Positions 24,698-37,745 of a stretch of DNA of 64,000 bases are shown here, in pieces. This stretch comes from Hydractinia symbiolongicarpus (lineage: Eukaryota > Cnidaria > Hydrozoa > Anthoathecata > Hydractiniidae): the NCBI RefSeq assembly GCF_029227915.1, contig NC_079880.1:14032001-14096000 (forward strand). The letters run 5' to 3'. Numbering within the stretch: position 1 is the stretch's first letter; every line of letters begins with the position of its first letter. Under the pieces are notes generated by a model. The model did not search any database. It had not been told where the DNA came from and was given only the letters and a program-made list of their open reading frames with translations. A program made the translations under genes and the position numbers.

Positions 24698-27600
24698 CTA
24701 AATTAAATTTGACTTCCACAAGCTCTCACAATTGCAACGACCTTTGATATAACTTGAATGATCGATTGCGATGTAGGAATCCTGCCCAAGTCCTCTTGTT
24801 GCTTTGAAGTGGAGCTAAATGAAAAAATAATTATTTATATAGTAACGATGCAACTACTTCAAAAAGCCCTAAAGAAAGTTAACGATTTAAATAATTTTTT
24901 TGTTAGTAACTCGAACATGCATGGGACGGAGGAAGATAGTTAGAATGAACGATTGTTCAACTTAAACAAAGCTCCCGTTAAGTCGAATTTAGTCAAAAAT
25001 GAAATTATAGTTAGTGTTTAGGCGGGGTTTTTTTTGCAAGGCACGCAAGTCCCTGTAAACCTATTAACGAAAGTTCAAGGGACCCAACAAATGGTTCGAG
25101 ATAATAAAAGTTCAAGTTATCCGATGTTTAAGTTACCGCGAGCTAACTGTATATACAAATCGTATAGACAGGATTCTTTTTTAATTAATGCATCACCCTC
25201 AAAGGTATTACACAGTTAAAGAAGTCACCGGTCTTAAGGAGCCCTCAAAATCAATAACTTAAAACGTACTTACCCTGACTTTTATGATTCATTTTATCCG
25301 CATTTACAAACATACTTATTAGATCAGAAATTAAACATAATACAGCAAAATTGAACAATAGATGCTACCGTTTATGTATATTTCCTACATAAACATGAAA
25401 GACTTTACAAGCGCATATAGCCCATGATAAGATAAATATAAGATAAATATAATTTGACAAATATAACATCAATTTAAAAAAAATAAGAACCAAAAGTCTC
25501 GCGTTTTGTAACAAAAAAGGCAATGGCGGGAAAATTATTGATGGGTATGTGCAAAAGTTTAACAAATTTCAGTAGTTGACTTGTACTAGTTTTGGAAACG
25601 GGAGCGGCACAAATAAGGTCAATTTTTGCGGATTGTGAACTAAAAATGATGGGTAAAAAAATTTGAGAAAAACGCAGAAAGGCTATCGCTTATTGTTTAT
25701 TCTATTATGATTCACCAAGCGTTTCTTTATTTTTCTCTGTGTCATTTGAATTTACGTTCTTTTTTCGTTGGAATAAGAATTTCCACAAATAAAGAAGAAC
25801 ATTTGATAAACTTGTTGACGCATGAATCAATCAGCAGAAAACGGTTTAAAGAAATTAGAAAAGTAATACATTATGCATTGCCAACACACTTTCTGACGGT
25901 AAGCGAAATTCGATCCACCGTCGCCAGAATTGCTAGCTGCCAGTAAACCCACTACGTGCTGTAGCAATCTCACGACACAAAGACAAGGCCATTTACGACA
26001 AAGAAAATATTATTGTGTTCTCAATGCACATGTGCAAATCAGAGTAAGCCCCCCAAGAAGAAAAAAAACCATTGTAAGGTTGTGCATAGAACGTCAAATG
26101 TTCTTTGTGAAGTAAAAGTTTCATAGATACTATAGATCATGCTATTGACAAACTACTACTGATAAGGCCACGTACAGTTTTGATAATAGTGATATTGCTT
26201 TGGATTTGTTTTACATTGATGCTTTCACTTAAACTTTGGTGCCTTTTTCATATGACGAGCATTCAGGAAAAGCTGTTGACAAGGGCATTGCACATAGCCT
26301 AAGTTCTTTTTTGAAAAGCCTCTTATATGTTACCGACCCACACAGAGGTTATCCGGTTAGCGTGTATAAGTTTGGTGACGGCTTATCCATGACACATCAA
26401 TGTGCAAACTTCCTAAAATTAGTAATTAATAACATTACCGTATCTATGAATTTAACAATTTTATTTTTGTTTGTAATAACCGCATTTTTTGCTCACGTGA
26501 TTATCTTCGGGAAATCCTTTCTTCAATGTTTTGGCGCAAATAGTCCAACTCCTCCGAAGAAACATAACTAATTCCTCTACCATTTAAGACGATAAGATGT
26601 GGCTATGCTGGCTTTGTGTTCATTAATTGATTTTAATTCGTGGTTCGTACTGACAAATTGGTTTATTTTTTTCGGTCGGTTTAAATTTGGAATTTGCTCT
26701 GAAGCATTCCTTTTCCGTATGACAGCTTTCGAATGAGAAAACTGAATTTTAATACCCTTTGAAGAAGGCTTAGCTTACTAGGCTACGGATTGTATTAAAT
26801 GACGACCTTTATACAGCGCTAAAAGTGTTCCAGAGAGAAACAAGAACTTACCCTGAAGGGAATTTTACTTTCCAGTTCAATCTCAGCAGGCTGCCAAAAA
26901 GTACCATGATCACCATATGCATTCCAAACTGTGACGTTACTAGATTTGTCAACCGAAGACATGTTTTGCTGTAATATAACTTCTAGTTTTCCAGTGTTGC
27001 TTTTGCTTAGGTGGTACCAAAACATAAAACATATTGGCTTTGTGGAGTTTAACAATGGTGACGATAAAACTGTAGTGTCATCCTTTTTGGTTATACTTGA
27101 TCTATTTGTTAACCAAAATCTTCTGTTGGCTTGAAAAATAAAAAAATAAAAAGCTATATTCCAATGATTATCTCTTTGCAAGAGTTAACCATTAAAAAAT
27201 TAATTCTTCTATTTTTCCTTTCAAAGGCAAGTTTTATTCCGAAGCTGCTTTACCAATTTAACTGACTAACTTAATGCATTGTGTCATTATGTTTATTCAA
27301 TTTACTTCTACTATTTCTCACTTTGCTGTGTTACAAGTCCCTAAACGACCTTTTGTGGTGATAAAATTAGAAGAATTGTGCATTAAAACTGGAGAAGGGA
27401 GCTTTATGGCAAAACTTAGTAACTGATTGTGAATAAAATTAAAAAGGAACATTAAAGCATTAGCAGATATTTACATTTTCCTCTTTCGTTTGCAATATGA
27501 ATCCCAGCGTATGTGAATTCGGAATTTCTTTGCGACATAACCATATATAACTTCCAAACCGTCCATTTGTAAGTAGTATTTAAGTTCACAATAGTCCAAT

Positions 27601-30600
27601 ATCTGGAGATGTCAAAAGGATACACTTGGCCTGTGAAAGAGGAAAAAGATTTTTAGAATTCTAATCACCTCACAAGAAAAAAACGCTTTCCGTCTAGTGC
27701 ATGTCTAAAGAAAAGAAAAGCACAATTTGCACAAACCCTAAAAACAAACTTCCTTTTTCCCTAAATTAACATTTGTTTAGTTCAGCATGATGGTGCTTAG
27801 CATATTACAGTAGACAACAACTCATCTGTTTATATCAATAGTTTAGTGAAACCAGAATAGTATAGTTTGATCTATACGAACCGTTTTTAACAGTGTGTCT
27901 ACATCTTTCTATTTCTGTTGAAGCTCCTTTGCAAAACCAACCTCCGTTTTCTGGAGCAGGGTTGTTGCACCATCGCTTTCGGTGTTGCAGGCCAATGCCA
28001 CAACTTTTGCTGCAAGCACTCCAACTTCCCCATTTGCCCCAATGCCCGTTTACAGTTTCTATTGTAAAACGCAAAAGAATGTATTACAATTTATATCGAG
28101 GTTCATAATCTACATATTTAACCAATTCTAACACTGTCAGTATTGTATTGTTCCCTTTAATTTTTGTGAAAATTATTGCTAAACTTGCCATACACAAATT
28201 TCGCAAAAATAGATTCTCGCGAAATTCGGATTTTAATACCTCTTAAAAAACGATTTGCCGTAATATTTATTTTTATTTAACTAGCAGCGTATTTCAACTT
28301 TAACAGTCTTTTGTATCAGACGCAAAGCACGGTATTAATACAGGAAAATGCAATAGATTCTTTTTTAGCGAAATTTAGGAAATATAATTTTTGGGAAATG
28401 GTAAGACTAATTCGCGAATGTTTATAGAATTTTCTCGGGTAAATTAATTCCCTTAAGATAAATGATATTTCTTTCCTGCCTTTACTTATTAATATCAACA
28501 AATTTTTATACAAAAATAGAGCTAAAATATATATGTAATATATGTAAGGAGATACGAACCTTTAAAAACTTTATCTATATTATAATACCTGTATACGTCT
28601 GTCCGTCTGTCACGCATAATGGTAGCTTAGCTGCGCAAGTAGCGAGACGCACGCAATGCGGTATAAAAAGGACGGCGAAACCGTGGATTTTTCCACGGGC
28701 TAACGGCTAGTTTGTATATAATGTCGGTAATAGTAAAAATTTTCAGCAAATACATACCATAACATTCACTCATGTCGCAATCCTTGTATTCTTTGATGAC
28801 TCCATCTTTTTCTGCGTTTGCGCATTTTCCCCTGTCGCTTGCCATACAAAACCTTTCTCTGGACTTACTACATTGCCCAACCCGTGTTTTTATATTAACA
28901 CAAGGTGACCAAGGAGTCCACATACTCCACACGGCTCCATTTTGCGCTAAAATTATTAGTTGAATATAGTTAGTGTTCGGTAATGTAGTTTTTGCAGGCG
29001 ATTATTTAACCTAACGCGGATTTAGCTCTGTATAATTTAAGCCAGCTAATTCTTGTTTAGCTCATTTTAAGCGTTTTTGTTATCCACTGTCCACAAAAAG
29101 TCTTTTACATTTATTTAGCAAATCGTTGTAAAAAATGTTGACATAAAATTTGTGTTGAGTCTTTTAACATCTTTCATTCCGGAATAGGTTAAGTAAAACA
29201 TTTATTTTTTAATGGTTTCCACATTTAGTTTTAGTTTTTAAAAACAGTTTGTCTCACATGCTCTTGAGAATGTTTGTTATAGTTTTAAAATATACAGGTT
29301 GGTTTTAATTATTATAAAATCAAGTTTATTTATTTTCAAAACAATGGTACAGCGGAATTAACTGGAAGTATTTTGATAAACCATGTTACTTGCAACTTGT
29401 CTAACAATACGCATAGAAAAATAGATTTTTAGGTTGTTTTGACTATTAAAGTGCGTTAAAGGCGGTGAATTTAAGGGTGCCGCCCATTTGTTAAAGAAGT
29501 GTCACAGCGTCCCCAAACGCAAAATAACTTTAGAATGGTTATGCTATTTTGATGAAATTTGCCAGGAATGCGGTATATTATTAACGATATTGATTGGTGA
29601 AGATAAAGGTTCGCTAATGTCAGCAATTTGCTATAATGTCTATATCTGCTATGACGTGATTATAACACATCTTTTCGCCGTAGACCGTTCTGACTAAATA
29701 GCTTTGCTGGAATTTTGTTTCCTAAATGGTCTTTATGTCATTACCTTTTGTAATATTGTCTTTTTGGACAATACAGAAGGTGAGTGAAAACAATGTTAAA
29801 AGAATCGGGATTAATTCTTAAACAGCATTTTGCAAAACGACTGCAATGGCAACTCTCGAACGTTGGATTTTAAAAATGTTTTTATAAAAATGTGATCAAA
29901 ATAATATAAATCTCCATTGTTAATGAAAATGCTACTTTTGAAATTAAAATTTCCTTCTTTTTGGATAATAAACCAGATCTTTAGTTAGAATCAGACTTCT
30001 TCAGCTTCGCTTTGCAAACATTCCATACCTTGCGGCGCCCAATATCAATTGCATGACCGGATAAATACAAATAAACGATTTTACCTGCCTTTTACACTAA
30101 TTAACTTTTACATTATTATGTATAAAAAAGTAAAGAAAATGGGTTTTAGACTACGTATTTCAGTGGATGCACTTAGCAATATTAAGCAATTTATAAAGGG
30201 CTTACCCAGGTTGCATTGATACAACGTGTTGACTTTAATACTATCGGAAGCTGTGAAATGTTTGTTTTTTCTGGACATTAGTCTTAAATTTCTTTTTACG
30301 TCTTTTATAGGAACCATTGTCATTTTGTGCAATCCTTTAGAACCCATATATGGACCGTAGTGCATGACTGAATCGTATTCATACATTGTTGTCGTTCTTG
30401 CTAACTGTTTTGGCCGTTTCTCGAAATTATGGACACTACCTAAAAGCAAACACTCTGGAAGGTAATGTAATAAGAAAATGAAATAAGGGATTTAGGACTT
30501 AGAGCTTGTTATAATGACCTATTCTGTTATAATGACCTATTCTGTAATGGATTACTTTTTGCTTTTAGTTTTTTTAATAAGAAATTTTTGCCTTAAACCA

Positions 30601-33600
30601 AATTTTTAGTCTCAACAGCACATACTAGCGTTAAATAATATTCTGTAGCGATTACAGTTTGATGTCGGATTTGTAAACCTAAAAGTCCGATAGTGAAATG
30701 ATATGATGTATATTTGCTTGCTCTATTAGCAAAATACTAAATAAAAAAAGACAGAGCTACACAGCCAGTATTATAAGAACATCCTACCAGGACGTATATT
30801 CTCCCAAAGTATCTTTAAATACTTGTCTCGATCAGGCCGTACGTGTTCGTGAAATACTCCTAAAGCGTGCAATATTTCGTGTATTGTAGCCGAGTACGTG
30901 AAACAGCGGCTCTGTAAACTCAATGGTTGGCCTTTATTTTTGAAATAGCTTCGTCGTCCAATGTAGGAACCACATCTAATCATAGAATAATAAATATTTG
31001 ATAATAGATTTGATAAAAGAAACATCTCGATCTTTAGCATTCTTTCAGCTTTGAAAGTTCTCCAGTATGTTATAAATCTTGCGTTTCTAATATTCAAGAT
31101 ATTTCGTGGATAGCACTTTCAATATAGTTGTTCTTTACGACTGCCAGACGTCGATTTAAAATGATCACAAGCAATGTTACTTTAAGAACACTGACGCGAA
31201 CTTTTTTCTGTATGTTCAAGAAAGTCTACGCCTGTCTTACGCGTGTCTTACGCCTATTCTTCTTTTAAGACCAAGTGAAATCTAACTTTAGGTGTTTTTA
31301 AACATTTACCGCATAAAAACAAGTTTATTTTACTCCGGTGCGAAATCGACCAAAACATATAAGAAATATATATAGGAATATTACAGCTTATGCCAAAATG
31401 AAAGTGAAAAATAGAAAATGCTGGCAGATGATTACACCCTGAACATCATTTCATTCTGGCGTTGACTTATGTGAAGAAAATCACGCTGGCACGAACGCTT
31501 GGAAAAACGTTAATTATCTTCTTATAGTGTTTACAAAGAGCATTGTCAGTACCCTAATTAAGAAAAGTTTAAAAAGCCTAAAATCATGGAAGGTGTTTTG
31601 TTCCAAATTTTAGTACAAGCGATTATGCTACAAACATGTCTGATAATGCTTTTTCAAAACTACATTCTACAAATAAGTTGTTGCTTGCGTCCAATACAGT
31701 TCGTACTAAAGTTGCTTATAAAAAATTAATGTAAATGCACACACAAAAGGGGTTGCTGATAACAAAAAGTACGTTTATTATAGTACTAACCCTCTTATCT
31801 TGTTAATTGCAACCCAAAAGCTTTCATTGGTTCTCTTTTTAAACGTAATGCAAGTTTTGTTCTCTACCTCATAAATTGCTTTCTTTATTCTTGTTACTTC
31901 GTGAGGCTCTAAAAAACACGCTGGTGAGAGTAAATAGACTGGTTTTTTATGTTCTACCAGTATATCATTTTTGTTAGAGTTGTACTGCCCTACGATTAAA
32001 ATTACCTGTTTTTTCTTGCAATATATGCTTACCTTTTTCAAAGTTAGACTTTTGATAAAGCGTAAGTGTAATTATACTTTTTTCCCATAGTTTTTACATA
32101 AAATTCATAGCTATTGACGCATTCGTATATAAAATAACATATAGAATATAGAACTACATGTAATATATTGTTATTTTTAACACGCAAACTAACAAACTTC
32201 ATCCTAATTATTCCAGTCACGCGATTGCTTTAGTGGCAAGTTTCTTCACAAAACACACGCACGAAAGAAATGTTCTGTTTTAAAAAGCAGTAATAGGCTT
32301 TACAGAAAACTTATCTTTTAATGACTTCCCATATTTTAGTAATGGACGTAACTGTTTCTTAAATTCAAACGAAAGACATTCACTAATTTCTGAAAGAGCT
32401 TTTTTATCAACTTTGTGGCTGATTTGTTAAAATGTAAACTTACCAAATGATCTAACATTGATAGTGTACGGAACAGTTCTTCCTGGCCAGAGTCTAGATG
32501 CCAATGTAATTACACTCCTTTTTGTCTTGTGTCCTTTTCCATTATCTAAAAATAACAGCGTTTGTAAGTTTAAAATGGTCTCTGTGAAAGGCTGTAGCAT
32601 TTTTTGACCAATGTCATTTTCCACAAATTAATTATTAACCTTTTTAGTACTAGTGGCACGTAGCTACAATCGTGGACAAAAATATTGAGACTGAGGCAGT
32701 TTTTTACTCATTATATAAATATGGACAAAACAGTCAAATAGTCAATACTCTGCAGCCGGCAGACTGCAAAGTCGCTACTTTTGCACACAAGTAGGCTAGG
32801 AAGAGAGCGTTGAAAACCTGCTAGTCACATTCTTTAGCACGCCCGCACACCGAAATAATTCACGTCGGGGCCCCGACGAAAGCCCCGAAATTCGTGAATA
32901 ATGACCTTGCTGACGTCAGTGAATCTAATATAGAATGAGCCTACGCAATTACTTGTGGTGGCGAACTTCGAAATTCGTTGTCTTGTCCCAACATATTGTG
33001 AACACGATTATAGGACTTGCCATCTTGGCTATCATTTAAAATCCCGTGACTTTTTGACACTGTAAATCGATTTTTCTAAAAGTAAACTGAATTTCATTTA
33101 ATGTCCATTGGTTTCGGGGCCACTTAGCAATGAAACGTGTGAATTCCTTTTTTAAAAAAATACACTACTTTCCGCAAAAAAAAGTTAACCAAAACTAAGG
33201 AAACACATGCATGGTCGCAGGTAATAGAACAATCTGTCCACATATTTTTTATAAAAAATTCGCCTTAAAGGAGAGGCGAAGAAAAAACTGTTTTGTGGCA
33301 GCCACAAAATAAATTTTAAGCAAGGAAGGAAAAATTAAGGAATTTCTAAATCCCAAAATCTAATATAATAACTACTATAACCACACACAAATAGCTATGT
33401 TTCATAACGGAATATCCATATTCTTTACCAGCAACATTTTTACAGTTTCGTGGCTGTATGTGGCCAGAAGAAGCAATTTTAAGATGTACTTACCAACAAA
33501 CATGAAAAATAACATCTTTAACTGAACATAACCCAAAATATTTTACATGCAATCGTAGTTCCAGCATTTTTTAACCTTCGTTAATACTTCTTGGAATTTC

Positions 33601-35461
33601 ATAAACATCTGTCATGGCCAATAATAAAATTTTTTTCGTAATTTGGTTAGCTTTTTCACAACATACTTCCAGCTTCGAACGATGAAGCCGGAAGCGCTAA
33701 ATTCGATAAATACACAGACCGGAAGCTTTCAACAACAAATCGAACGTCCAACGGTTTTAGCAGCTCTGTTTACAATTCTTTTTTCTTTACATTTACTCAT
33801 GAATTAGTTTAGTAATAAAAATAAAAATATTTTACTTATATTCAACTGTCTTTAACTTTTGTTTTGTTTATTATTTTTAATAAAACAGTTTGATCATCGA
33901 TGCGTTACCATTAAAATACAGAGAAAGATCTAATATTGTTTCTGAATCAACCCCGTACCCAGGGTCTTGTGGCCCCTAAGCCGTTATTACGGAGTGGCCA
34001 ACAATGCAAAATGCCCTGGGAACGAGGTTGTTTCTGAATATAACCACCAGTTGGCAAATGTGTACACATACTGAACTATAAAACAACTCACATTCATGGA
34101 AGAAAGAAAAAATGGTATTATGTAAGAAACTTCTATAAACCAATGTTTACCGGAACATTCTAGGCCGGCGTATTATCTGGTCTTTGAAATTAACTCTGGC
34201 ATCATGAATTTTTAATCAGCAGCCGTGCCCGCGCTGTTCGCCCCCCCTCCAATAATTTAAGAAAGTCCGTTTCAGAAAGGTTGTTATGTTTTTGGGAAAC
34301 TTATATCAATTCATTTCACAATAAAGTGAATAAATTGTTCATCATGTGAAAACTACGCACAATCAACTTAAACGAACTTTATTATCTGTTTCAGCGGATA
34401 AAACGAAATTTTATATTCTTATTTTCAGCATATGTGAAGAATAGCGGCTGTAGCTGTCATACTGGAAAAAAGAAGAACAACTTACGAAGGAAGGACGCTA
34501 CTATCTCCAACATAATGCGTATGTCCAGATCACGATGAAACAGTAATTACAGACAGACAATAAAGACAGACAACAGTAAAAACAGTAAATCATTTTGGAT
34601 GAAGTGGAAGAACGCCAAATCTTCTGATGTAGTAAAAATGTCACATGAAAAATACTGGTACTAGAAGCAAGTATTTTTTGAAATCTTGAAGGTTTTCGTT
34701 TCCGCTTTCGTTTAATCTATCGTAAACCAATTTTAACGCGTTTTTCGTATAACGAGCATTCATGCGAAATCATGCAGATATACGCAGTTGTAGATATACC
34801 CCGTTTTTTTCTCTTAAGTTTTCTAACGTAGAGATTATTTGATGGCTATCACATACTATTGAGTTTAGATCAGAAGCTATGGCTTGCACACCCTATTAGC
34901 ATGTATGCTGTTTCCATTTTGCAATGAATTCTCTTTTTGCTGTGTACATTAGCAGCATTTTTTATCATCCGTTTTAACGGTCAATTTAAACTGATTGCTA
35001 TAAGTCGCACATTTTGCAAGCAATATAATCAATGCCCCGTATGTTTACAAAAACCTAATTTTAAAAATGCAATAGAATAAAGCAGATCAGTAATCAACAA
35101 TTTGGTCCAAAATTTGCTATTTTTTAAATTCATTAAATTCTTATTATCTTCTTTATGTTCCGTTTAATTTTCATATTGGCATATGCAAAGACTAAAATTT
35201 AAGAAGAAAAAATATTTTCTAATACTGAGCACCCTTTCTGCTTCCGGCAACGGTTCAACTTTGTAAAATAAAAAAGGGGATCTGTCAAGTATTGACAGAG
35301 ACAAATGTTTTTGAACAAAAATCCTTGCTTAAATCTTAATGAACACGATAGTAGATACGACGTTGCAAACATTTGATAAAGCTTTCTTACTTACGTTTTC
35401 TGTCCTTAGCAGCAGTAATTACTGCCAGAGTAACTGCCATGAAATATATCGCTCGTAACAT
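24698..35461 (-). CDS. Secreted astacin metalloprotease with two TSP1 repeats and a MAM domain (right copy)
   Basis: Mirror image of the left gene. Exons in transcript order: 35461-35395, 32545-32444, 31908-31791, 30975-30788, 30439-30206, 28946-28758, 28058-27882, 27630-27475, 27129-26852 and 24814-24698. All ten lengths equal those of the left copy, and the joined 1,626 nt has no internal stop. The signal peptide is MLRAIYFMAVTLAVITAA and the furin-like site is HKTKR. HEILHALGVFHEHVRPDRD and SVMHY preserve the catalytic site. The TSP1 and MAM modules are intact, with scattered substitutions: for example TPWSPCVNIKT for APWSPCVSVKT, and RYWTIVNLNTTYKW for RNWTNANSSTTYKW. The expected role is the same extracellular zinc proteolysis. 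Both copies look functional, so they are probably paralogues kept after inverted duplication. Confidence 0.9.
28574..28710 (+). mobile_element. Mini-Helitron (137 bp) in intron 6 of the right copy
   Basis: It starts TCTATATTATAATACC, fitting the Helitron 5' TC consensus. It ends in a stem-loop (CCGTGGATTTTTCCACGG) followed about ten bases later by CTAG. It lies between A (28,573) and T (28,711), the normal Helitron target. The left gene lacks it at the matching intron position, which gives an empty-site comparison. It is far too short to encode a transposase, so it is non-autonomous. Confidence 0.8.
32690..33015. mobile_element. Insertion in intron 1 of the right copy, with a perfect palindrome
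   Basis: The corresponding left intron runs straight from AAGTCCT to the CTGCCT(T/C)AGTCTC block, so about 310 bp is extra here. It contains the perfect 16-base palindrome CGTCGGGGCCCCGACG (32,863-32,878), bracketed by TAATTCACG and CGTGAATAAT, giving a foldback. It also has a CTGACGTCAG motif. No ORF. Confidence 0.5.
33262..34255. mobile_element. Composite insertion of about 1 kb in intron 1 of the right copy
   Basis: Absent from the left copy. The first part (about 33,262-33,330) carries TGTGGCAGCCACAAAATAAA followed by TTTTAAGCAAGGAAG. It is nearly the same as about 60,413-60,488, so it marks a dispersed family. The stretch at 33,340-33,400 resembles about 36,070-36,120. Bases about 33,950-34,033 form a small MITE with ends AACCCCGTACCCAGGGT and CCCTGGGAACGAGGTT. 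No ORF. Confidence 0.5.
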
Positions 35462-36065
35462 AATGGTGTCGACATCAACTCTGAATAGTTATGTTTGTAT
35501 TTTTAATTTTACAAAAAATATAATTTTCGTTAATAAAGAAAAGAGCATAAATTATGCCGAAGGAGTACTCCTGGAAGTTATAAATTCATTATAACATAAC
35601 GCGAATTTTAGTGGGTATAGAAAATATTTCCTTGGTTAGCGGGGAAATGTTTAAGCACAGTATCGTTTTTAGTTTTTGTTTCCTGAGCAAGAAAACTATT
35701 CCCTGGGAGATATATACCATGTGATAAGTGTCTATTGTTTTTTATCAGAAGTTGTTTGTTTTAAAGAAATATGCTGAATCAACATGAATTTTTCTCGCCA
35801 CCGATCTTTTGTTCATATGTAAGAATGAACTACCCGCTACCGAGATCTCGGTCACGTGCACCTGACATTTTAGCCCGGCCATCCTGACTTTGCGAAACAT
35901 TTTATCGTACAAAGTATATAAAATCAGAAAACATGTTAAATAAGTTTTTTTGGCTCTTTAAAATTTAAATAGAATGTTAAAATTCGTTTAGGAACTAAAT
36001 AAAAAGTATCAAAAAATTTTCATTTTTTTGGGCTGATTCACAACCTCAACCCTTTTAATAAAGGT
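35462..36065. other. Upstream region of the right gene and edge of the duplication
   Basis: Non-coding. Bases 35,462 to about 35,830 mirror 186-548 and probably hold the promoter. The arm ends at about 35,830. Bases about 35,890-36,000 resemble part of the insertion at 842-1,362, so a related dispersed element sits just outside the arm. Confidence 0.45.
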
Positions 36066-37627
36066 AGGTATATAGATTTCTAAATCCTAAAAATTAATAA
36101 GATAATTACTATATTAACAAGTAAAAACTGTATTTTCCAACTAAGTATCTCTAGATCTTCCTAGCAACATTTTGACAGATCCATACGGAAATAATTAAAT
36201 GTCCTGTCCGGAAGTGTCTATCTTTGTCAATGTTGCCACAGCAGGTTGCCAGAAATAGCGTTTAATGGCGAAAATTTTTGGGTAAAAAAACACAGATAAT
36301 TTAATTTTTTTGAAAAAAAATGAAAAAGCAGTCTGTAAAAAATATTTGATTATTAGCAAATATTTTGTATCCTCATCCCGTATGAAGAAGTCTCTTATAA
36401 GGTCCAGTGGGCTGTACTGGGTAAAGACCATTTTCCTCTGGTTAACTCGAATTCATTCGAATCTGAACATCTTTTTAAGATGAGGCACTGCAAATGTTCA
36501 AAATGGAGCAAAAGGCGGATTCCGGTTGATAGTAATGGCACACATTCAGCCTGGTGCCGATCAAGCGAACAAAGAAGAAAGTAACATCGTATAGTGTTAA
36601 AGAACAGTATTTTTATGTAAAAAATTGTATTTTTTCCCAGAATTGCTTTTTAAAAAGTCCCATTTCCTAAAGTAAACATTGCTGAAATTGTTACGCAAAC
36701 ATTAAAACTTTTTTTTTCTACAACGTTAAAATAACATGAACATTGGAAAAGGTTATATCGATGTTGATTCAACGCTATAACAACGTTTCAAACAGTATAT
36801 TTTAACGTTTAAACCCGACGATAAATTTGCGTTAATGCGACCGCTTTGGTGTTATTTTCACGTTAATTCAACGATAAAACAACGTTGTTATGGCCTGTAA
36901 ATGATGGGTTCAGGTTCAGGCATAAAAATATAAAGGATAAACTTCTGGCAGAAATATGTAAAAAAGAATCCCTTTACGTGTGTTAAAATAATTCTGTCTA
37001 ATGCAAAAAAAAATTCTTTTCTCAAATATGTAGCGATAAATTAATTTAAATATTGTAAGAAAGACGTTATTTGTATCGATTTAATTTTTTATGGCAAAAC
37101 ATTTATTGGTTTGAGATTTTGAGATTTTAGCCTTCTAGATTGGGTAAAATGCAAACTCTACACAACCCTTTTTTATATTAACCATATATCACAATTTTTT
37201 TTAGATGGACTAATATTCTTTCCACTAGGCAACCACCGCCGTAGCGTATATTTTTAAATACTTTGTGTGCTTTTACTTGCTCCACTTGCTGAGCTTTTAT
37301 TTAAGTCATCGACTAAATCAAAATCTTGCTTCATCTCGATCTCGCAAAAAGTCTCGCAATACAACATAAGGGCTTTAAGAACTTGAGTAAAATAAGCTTG
37401 AAGTATGAAGATAAATATGTACAAGAATTAATGCGCAATTAATAAAGTGTTTAAGCAAAATTTTTCCTCATTATAACGGTGCAACTTTCTGTTCTTTAAC
37501 GTCATTTTTTGTATCATTTGTAATTAAAGTTTGTTTAATTAATACAAATGTTGCTTCGTTAATACTTTATTATTAAGTGGCTTCTTATCTCGTCCATTTA
37601 AAATGTCATTAATTTAAGATTAGTCGG
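36066..37627. other. AT-rich intergenic region
   Basis: One short - strand ORF (36,195-36,431) is rich in F, K and I and has no recognisable domain; I do not call it a gene. Loosely repeated CAACGTT motifs occur at about 36,720-36,900. Nothing else was seen. Confidence 0.3.
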
Positions 37628-37745
37628 TGGCCTGTAGATAGATCGACGGTTTTTCCTGTCCTTTATTTAGCGCATTTCGTGTGTCTCGCAACTGCAGTTA
37701 CCATTTTGCGTGAGGAATGACGTATAGGGGTATTATGATGTGGAT
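37628..37745 (-). mobile_element. Mini-Helitron family, degenerate copy
   Basis: The reverse complement shares ATAATACCCCTATACGTC, CACGCAAAATGGTA and the following GCGAGACnCACG region with the copies at 28.6 and 44.7 kb. The 3' hairpin is partly eroded (AAAAACCGTCG). Confidence 0.5.

Noticed and set aside
36195-36431. - strand ORF starting MVFTQYSPLD
   Set aside because: F/K/I-rich translation of AT-rich DNA with no domain or splice context.
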